Shown piece by piece: positions 31,213 to 36,307 of a stretch of 36,307 bases of DNA (its first letter is position 1; every line of letters starts with the position of its first letter). Below the pieces are notes generated by a model that saw nothing but the letters and a program-made list of their open reading frames with translations, did not search any database and was not told the origin of the DNA. Location: positions 1 to 36,307 of the forward strand of contig JAFGDG010000018.1 in the NCBI GenBank assembly GCA_016932245.1, written 5' to 3'. The translations under genes were made by a program, and so were the position numbers. The stretch comes from Thermoplasmatota archaeon. Its GTDB lineage: Archaea > Thermoplasmatota > E2 > DHVEG-1.

Positions 31213-34200
31213 GAAACAACACGAGTAAGAACCACAATGATTCAAAACCTGTTTCTAAAGTTTTAGTTGTAGGTGGTGGCATATCTGGTATACAATCTTC
31301 TCTTGATTTGGCAAACTCAGGTTTCAGAGTATATCTTCTAGATAAAAAACCCAGTATTGGAGGTGTGATGGCTCAATTGGACAAGACTTTCCCCACTAAC
31401 GATTGTTCCATGTGTATTCTTTCACCAAAGCTTGTTGAAGCAGGTCGTCATCCAAATATTGAAATTTTAACATGTTCCAATGTTGAACAAGTAGCAGGAC
31501 AAGCAGGTCATTTTCAGGTCGTTGTGCAAAAACACTCAAGATATATAGATATTGAAAAATGTAAAAGTTGCGGGGATTGTTGTGATGTTTGCCCTGTTGT
31601 TCTTCCGAACACTTTTGAAGAAAGTTTATCCGATCGACATGCTATTTATCAACTGTTTCCTCAGGCAAATCCTAGTGCGTTTATAATTGAAAAACAAGGT
31701 ACCCCTCCTTGCCGTGCTATTTGTCCTCTTCATGTTAACGCTCAGGGATATGTCTCCTTAGTTTCCGCTGGTAAATATCGGGAAGCTTTTGAGCTCGTAA
31801 GGGAAAAGAATCCTTTTTTGGGCATCACGGGTCGCATTTGTACTCGCCCATGCGAAGCTGCTTGCCGACGTGGAGATCTGGATGATCCAGTTGCTATTGA
31901 TTACCTAAAACGTTTTGTTTGTGATAGAGAATATAATGAAAAAATTCAACATCCTGAAAAAGCACCTTTAACCAGTAAGAAAGTTGCTATTATTGGTTCT
32001 GGACCTGCAGGACTGTTATCTGCTTATGATCTGGCATTAAAAGGTCATAAACCTACTGTTTTTGAATCTCTTCCAGTGGCTGGTGGTATGCTTGCCGTGG
32101 GAATTCCAAGTTATCGACTTCCTCGCAATATTTTGAAAAGAGAGATTGATTTAGTTAAGAACCTTGGCGTCGAGATTAAAACCAATGTTTGTATCGGAAA
32201 AAATGTAACTCTCTCTAACTTAAGAGACAATTTTGATGCGGTCTTTATTGCAGTGGGAACCCATATTGCTCGTAAATTGGGCATTCCCGGTGAAGAGTTA
32301 GAAGGAGTTATTTCAGCTACTGATTTCCTGAGAAAATATAACCTTACTAAAGATGTTAATGCAGGTCAACGGGTTGCAGTGATTGGTGGCGGCGATGCTG
32401 CCGTGGATGCAGCTCGAACATCGCTTCGCGTAGCTCAACAGAAATATGGCGATAGGGCTGAGGTTTTCATTATTTATCGTCGATCAATTGAAGAGGCACC
32501 TGCACAGAAATCAGAGATTGAAGAAGCTCAAAGAGAAGGCATACACTTTATTTTCCTATCGGCTCCCATTCGCATACTTGGAAAGAACAGTAAAGTTACT
32601 GGTGTTGAATGCCAGCGGATGAAACTTGGAAAACCAGATACTAGTGGCAGGAGGCGGCCTATCCCCATTCCAAATTCAGAGTTTACAATTGATGTTGATA
32701 TGGTACTGCCTGCAATAGGCCAGAAACCTGATATGTCTTTTCTCTCTAAAGGAGAAGCTCTTAACATTTCTGAGTGGGGCACTATTAAGGTTGACCCAGT
32801 TACTCTTGAAACAAATTTTTCTGGTGTTTTTGCTGGTGGTGATGCAGTTACAGGCCCTCAGACATATATCGAGGCCATGGCAGCGGGTAGAAGAGCGGCC
32901 GTTTCAATTGATCGTTATTTACGTGGAGAAAATCTTAGATTTAAGCGAGAGGAGGAGGGAACATCTGATGAATATGTAAAAGTTGATATTACGGAATTGA
33001 AGAAGATTCCACGCGTGGAGATGGCTTCTCTCCCCTTGAGGAAGCGTAAGGGATCTTTTGATGAAGTGGAACTCGGTTTTTCTGAAAAAGATGCAATATC
33101 TGAAGCAGGGCGTTGCCTGAATTGCGGCGGTTGCTGTGAATGCATGCAATGTGTAGGCGCTTGTGAACCTGAAGCGATTTTCCATGACATGAAGGACGAA
33201 CTAATTACCTTGGATGTAGGGTCCGTGATTCTTTCTCCAGGATTTGACGAAGTTAATCCACTAATTAAAAGTGAGTTTGGTTATGGTCGTTTTCCTAATG
33301 TCATCTCTAGTATCGAGTTTGAAAGGATCTTGAGTGCTTCAGGTCCATTCCAAGGTCGTGTGGTACGTCCTTCAGATGAAAAGGAACCTAAGAAGATTGC
33401 TTGGATACAATGTGTAGGAAGTCGTGATCCTCATATAAACAAGGGTTACTGTTCCTCAGTATGTTGTATGTATGCGGTTAAAGAGGCAGTAATTGCCAAG
33501 GAGCATGCACCAAATGTTGAACCCACCATTTTTTTTATGGATATGCGTGCTTTCGGAAAAGATTTCGATAAATATATTGACAGAGCAGAGGGAGAAAATA
33601 ATGTACGATTTATTCGCTCACGTATTTCGAATATCGATGAAGATCCAAAGACTCGTAATCTTATCATTAAATTTGAAAATGAAAAAGGTGGTCTGAGTAG
33701 TGAGGAGTTTGATCTTGCAGTATTATCTGTTGGTCTCAATCCTCCTGATGATTCGGTTCGGTTAGCAGATAAATTTGGAATAAATTTAAATAAATATAAC
33801 TTTGCAAACACCTCTACTTTTCGTCCTTTGGAGACCAATAAACCTGGCATTTATGTGGCTGGTACTTTTTCAGGTCCAAAGGACATTCCTGAAACTGTAG
33901 CTCAGGCCAGTGGTGTATCCGCCATGGTGTCTGGCTTACTCTCTGAATCGCGTGGTGAACATGTAACGATAAAACAGTATCCATCTGAGATGGATGTAAG
34001 ACATGAACCTGTTCGTGTTGGTGTTTTTATTTGTCATTGTGGAAGTAATATTGGGGGATATCTTGATGTTCCCTCTCTAGCTGAATATACTAGAACCCTT
34101 CCCAAGGTGGTATATGCTGAGGATAATTTGTTTACTTGTTCACAGGATACACAGACACATATCAAGGAAATGATTAAAGAACATACAATAAACAGGATAG

Positions 34201-35696
34201 TGGTGGCTTCTTGTACTCCTCGAACCCACGAACCATTATTTCAGGATACGATCAAAGAAGCTGGTTTGAACCCTTATCTTTTTGAGATGGCAAATATCCG
34301 TGATCAATGCAGTTGGGTTCATATGAAAGAACCAGAGAAGGCTACAGAAAAAGCACGCGATCTAATTAAAATGGCCGTCTCCAAAGCCGGTTTGTTAAAC
34401 CCTTTGCCAACCGTGAGATTGGATGTGAATCACAAAGGATTGATTATTGGAGGCGGCCTTACTGGTCTAACCAGTGCTTTGAAACTTGCTGAACAAGGAT
34501 TTGAAACATTTTTGATTGAGAAAGAAAAAGAACTTGGCGGAAACCTTAGAGATATTCACTATACCCTTTATGGTGAAAATGCCCAAGATTTTTTAAAGGA
34601 CTTGATTCAAAAAGTTAAAAATAATGATAAAATCAAAATTTTCACTGGTGCTAAGATTGAAAATATTTCTGGTTATGTTGGTAATTTCAAAACCATCATT
34701 AAAGACAAAGACGCAAAGATGGAAGTGGATCATGGTACCATCATTGTTGCTACTGGGGCTCGGGAAAATAAACCAAGAGAGTATTTGTACGGCAAAGATA
34801 AAAGAGTGCTAACACAGAGAGAATTTGAACAAAGAATATTTGCGGGTAATTTCAAAATTGATAATAATCAGAATGTAGTCATGATTCAATGTGTAGGTTC
34901 ACGTGATGCTGATCATCCTTATTGCAGTCGTATATGTTGCAGTCAAGCAGTAAAAAATGCTTTGAAAATTAAAGAGATAAACGAAAAAGCAAATGTGTAC
35001 ATTCTTTACCGCGATATGAGAACCTACGGCTTCAAAGAGGATTATTATCAAAAAGCTCGTGAGAAAGGAATAATTTTCATTAGATATACTCCAGAAAAAA
35101 AACCTATTGTTAGAAAAGATAGTGATAAGCTCCTAGTGACGGTTCACGACATATTATTGGATGAGGACTTAGTTATTGATACAGATATTTTAACTCTGAG
35201 TGCTGGCATCGTTCCATCGGAAGACAATCAGAGAGTGTCCCAGCTGCTAAAAGTACCCTTGAATGAGGATGGTTTTTTCATGGAGGCACATATGAAATTA
35301 CGTCCTGTGGATTTTGCAACTGAGGGCGTTTTCCTTGCAGGCATGGCCCATTCGCCTAAGTTTATTGACGAAAGTATTTCGCAGGCTTGTGCTTCCGTAT
35401 CAAGGGCTTGTACTATTCTTACGAAGGAGCATCTTGAGCTCCCTGGCAAGGTTGCAGAGGTTGATGAGAAACATTGCATAGGCTGTGGTTTATGTATCGA
35501 AGTATGCAGCTACAGAGCGATAGAACTTGTCACAAAAAAGGTTGGTGAAAAGGAAAAAATTGTTGCAAAGGTAAATGAAGCGTTATGCAAAGGCTGTGGA
35601 GCTTGCGCTGGTTCCTGTTACTCTGGTGCTATCCAGCATAAGGGATTCACAGACGGCCAAATTCTTACAATGCTTAAAACTCTTGGAGAAAAATAG
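31209..35696 (+). CDS. hdrA: HdrA with nested NfnB/GltD-like module (1495 aa)
   Basis: Domain order parallels the giant HdrA at 22950. It runs: TFPTNDCSMCILSPKLVE; CKSCGDCCDVCP near residue 118; PPCRAICPLHVNAQGY near 167; FAD loop GSGPAGLL near 263; a single NAD(P) loop GGGDAAVD near 395; GGDAVTGPQ near 543; CECMQCVGACEPEAI near 640; HCGSNIGG near 943; CTPRTHEPLFQ near 1002; second HdrA unit GGGLTGLTSAL near 1081; C-terminal CIGCGLCIEVC and CKGCGACAGSC. Here the NAD(P) motif has Asp-Ala in place of Asn-Val. It lies directly after the Flx-like genes and has no dedicated HdrBC after it, so it may share the pair encoded before the 1653-residue HdrA. Last gene of the array. Confidence 0.92.
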   Translation: MRNNTSKNHNDSKPVSKVLVVGGGISGIQSSLDLANSGFRVYLLDKKPSIGGVMAQLDKTFPTNDCSMCILSPKLVEAGRHPNIEILTCSNVEQVAGQAGHFQVVVQKHSRYIDIEKCKSCGDCCDVCPVVLPNTFEESLSDRHAIYQLFPQANPSAFIIEKQGTPPCRAICPLHVNAQGYVSLVSAGKYREAFELVREKNPFLGITGRICTRPCEAACRRGDLDDPVAIDYLKRFVCDREYNEKIQHPEKAPLTSKKVAIIGSGPAGLLSAYDLALKGHKPTVFESLPVAGGMLAVGIPSYRLPRNILKREIDLVKNLGVEIKTNVCIGKNVTLSNLRDNFDAVFIAVGTHIARKLGIPGEELEGVISATDFLRKYNLTKDVNAGQRVAVIGGGDAAVDAARTSLRVAQQKYGDRAEVFIIYRRSIEEAPAQKSEIEEAQREGIHFIFLSAPIRILGKNSKVTGVECQRMKLGKPDTSGRRRPIPIPNSEFTIDVDMVLPAIGQKPDMSFLSKGEALNISEWGTIKVDPVTLETNFSGVFAGGDAVTGPQTYIEAMAAGRRAAVSIDRYLRGENLRFKREEEGTSDEYVKVDITELKKIPRVEMASLPLRKRKGSFDEVELGFSEKDAISEAGRCLNCGGCCECMQCVGACEPEAIFHDMKDELITLDVGSVILSPGFDEVNPLIKSEFGYGRFPNVISSIEFERILSASGPFQGRVVRPSDEKEPKKIAWIQCVGSRDPHINKGYCSSVCCMYAVKEAVIAKEHAPNVEPTIFFMDMRAFGKDFDKYIDRAEGENNVRFIRSRISNIDEDPKTRNLIIKFENEKGGLSSEEFDLAVLSVGLNPPDDSVRLADKFGINLNKYNFANTSTFRPLETNKPGIYVAGTFSGPKDIPETVAQASGVSAMVSGLLSESRGEHVTIKQYPSEMDVRHEPVRVGVFICHCGSNIGGYLDVPSLAEYTRTLPKVVYAEDNLFTCSQDTQTHIKEMIKEHTINRIVVASCTPRTHEPLFQDTIKEAGLNPYLFEMANIRDQCSWVHMKEPEKATEKARDLIKMAVSKAGLLNPLPTVRLDVNHKGLIIGGGLTGLTSALKLAEQGFETFLIEKEKELGGNLRDIHYTLYGENAQDFLKDLIQKVKNNDKIKIFTGAKIENISGYVGNFKTIIKDKDAKMEVDHGTIIVATGARENKPREYLYGKDKRVLTQREFEQRIFAGNFKIDNNQNVVMIQCVGSRDADHPYCSRICCSQAVKNALKIKEINEKANVYILYRDMRTYGFKEDYYQKAREKGIIFIRYTPEKKPIVRKDSDKLLVTVHDILLDEDLVIDTDILTLSAGIVPSEDNQRVSQLLKVPLNEDGFFMEAHMKLRPVDFATEGVFLAGMAHSPKFIDESISQACASVSRACTILTKEHLELPGKVAEVDEKHCIGCGLCIEVCSYRAIELVTKKVGEKEKIVAKVNEALCKGCGACAGSCYSGAIQHKGFTDGQILTMLKTLGEK

Positions 35697-35718
35697 AATA
35701 TGTGTCTTGACTTATTCT
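35697..35718. other. 22-nt convergent junction ending the array
   Basis: Only 22 nt separate the hdrA stop from the stop of the opposing regulator. No hairpin is seen. On the minus strand a T5 run lies inside the hdrA 3' end. On the plus strand TTTTCTTT occurs about 70 nt on, inside the regulator. Either could act as an oligo-T terminator, but neither is strong. Confidence 0.3.
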
Positions 35719-36282
35719 TCACAGTATTCCTTTATAACCTTCACAAAGAGGGCATCCAACACATCTGTTTTCTTTAAAAGATTTACAGTTAGGACAATCT
35801 GTTTTGAAGTCGCATTTCATTTTGCGTTTCTCATCTTCTGTAAAAAATCTGACGTGATGACATGTAGAAGAAGAAGTGGCGATAGGCATAACATTATATT
35901 TTGTGATATCAGTAAAATTAAATGAAAAACACTGTTCAATCATTGACTCCATGGTATCTGTGTTTTCGGCAACCGCAAGCATTACAAAATTATATTCTCC
36001 ATACGTGTTGAAGTAGCAAATTATTTTAGGACAGTTCTGCACATGGTTAATGACTTTACTTTTAAATCTTGCTTCTAAACAAATGAAAAACATTTTTAGT
36101 CCCAATTTTTCAATATCTATATTACAATTCACTTTTAGCATGTCTCTTTGAAGACGTTTTAGTCTTGATCTTACAGCCGTATGAGATAATCCTACTTGCT
36201 TCCCTATTTTTGTGGTTCCCTGCTGCCAATCTTCATTTATCATGTAGATAATTTTTTTATCTATCTCATCAAGATGCTTCAT
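35719..36282 (-). CDS. Lrp/AsnC-family regulator with a Cys-rich C-terminal tail
   Basis: The N-terminal half is a winged helix of the AsnC type: LDEIDKKIIYMINEDWQQGT, then IGKQVGLSHTAVRSRLKRLQ. An RAM-like effector domain follows (FFICLEARFKSKV, YFNTYGEYNFVMLAVAENTD). The last 45 residues hold seven Cys and two His in the pattern CHH, CDFKTDCPNC, CVGCPLC, which could bind zinc or an Fe-S cluster, or act as a thiol switch. The ordinary family ends after the RAM domain. The ATG at 36282 is 25 nt from the window edge, so its promoter is only partly visible. The gene converges on the Hdr array, and a redox- or metal-responsive role in its control is inferred from position and Cys content only. 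Confidence 0.8.
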   Translation of the reverse strand: MKHLDEIDKKIIYMINEDWQQGTTKIGKQVGLSHTAVRSRLKRLQRDMLKVNCNIDIEKLGLKMFFICLEARFKSKVINHVQNCPKIICYFNTYGEYNFVMLAVAENTDTMESMIEQCFSFNFTDITKYNVMPIATSSSTCHHVRFFTEDEKRKMKCDFKTDCPNCKSFKENRCVGCPLCEGYKGIL

Positions 36283-36307
36283 TTTCTAATGTTATGCAAT
36301 ATGAATA

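Noticed and set aside
9982-35696. Selenocysteine codons in HdrA, MvhD or the hydrogenase
   Set aside because: The usual selenocysteine positions encode Cys, and no in-frame TGA interrupts the motifs.
1-36307. CRISPR arrays, tRNA genes, insertion sequences, integrase or phage genes
   Set aside because: I found no regularly spaced repeats, no tRNA-like cloverleaf or conserved TpsiC segment, and no transposase or recombinase motifs. Nearly all the sequence is accounted for by metabolic genes.

Overview
The window looks like a chromosomal piece of an anaerobic, uncultivated archaeon with a low-to-moderate GC genome. Evidence seen: archaeal TATA boxes about 26 nt upstream of start codons, GGAGGTGA Shine-Dalgarno sites, frequent TTG/GTG starts, and a gene set of archaeal type (HdrABC, MvhADG, KorDABG, Lrp/AsnC-like regulators). 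The sequence alone does not fix a lineage. There is no tRNA, rRNA, CRISPR array, transposase or integrase.

Left part (1-4400): the 3' end of a nucleotidyltransferase-domain gene runs in from the left edge. It converges on a minus-strand cluster of succinyl-CoA synthetase (sucC-sucD) and a metallophosphoesterase. A regulator with two Lrp-like winged-helix units lies upstream of sucC on the same strand and is divergent from the main cluster.

Centre and right (4550-35696): one nearly gap-free plus-strand array of 24 genes plus a candidate 37-codon leader ORF. The order is: soluble fumarate reductase/succinate dehydrogenase-like frdB-frdA; 2-oxoacid:ferredoxin oxidoreductase korD-A-B-G; a double-unit HdrA; HdrC-HdrB; NiFe hydrogenase small and large subunits, maturation protease and MvhD; a GlcD-type FAD oxidase with an HdrD-like partner; a lipoate-protein ligase; HdrC-HdrB again; a 1653-residue HdrA with a nested NfnB/GltD-like module; a second MvhD; three FlxCBA/Asr-like Fe-S and flavin subunits; and a second HdrA-NfnB fusion of 1495 residues. 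A Cys-rich Lrp/AsnC regulator converges on the end. Most junctions are ATGA-type overlaps or gaps under 15 nt. The two longer gaps (63 and 67 nt) may hold internal promoters.

Inferred working model: three HdrA cores, two HdrBC pairs and two MvhD adaptors could form alternative flavin-based electron-bifurcating complexes. Inputs would be H2 (MvhAG), NAD(P)H (Flx module and NfnB modules) and 2-hydroxy acids (GlcD/HdrD). Outputs would be reduced ferredoxin, usable by Kor, and a higher-potential acceptor that could be a disulfide or fumarate. Together with SucCD and Kor, the Frd pair would give the fumarate-succinate-succinyl-CoA-2-oxoglutarate arm of the TCA cycle. The most unusual points are the size and mix of the array, the duplicated NAD(P)-binding domain in the 1653-residue HdrA, a CTG start for one hdrC, a 64-nt identical tract shared by the two mvhD genes, and a lipoate ligase set among Hdr genes with no lipoyl acceptor in view.
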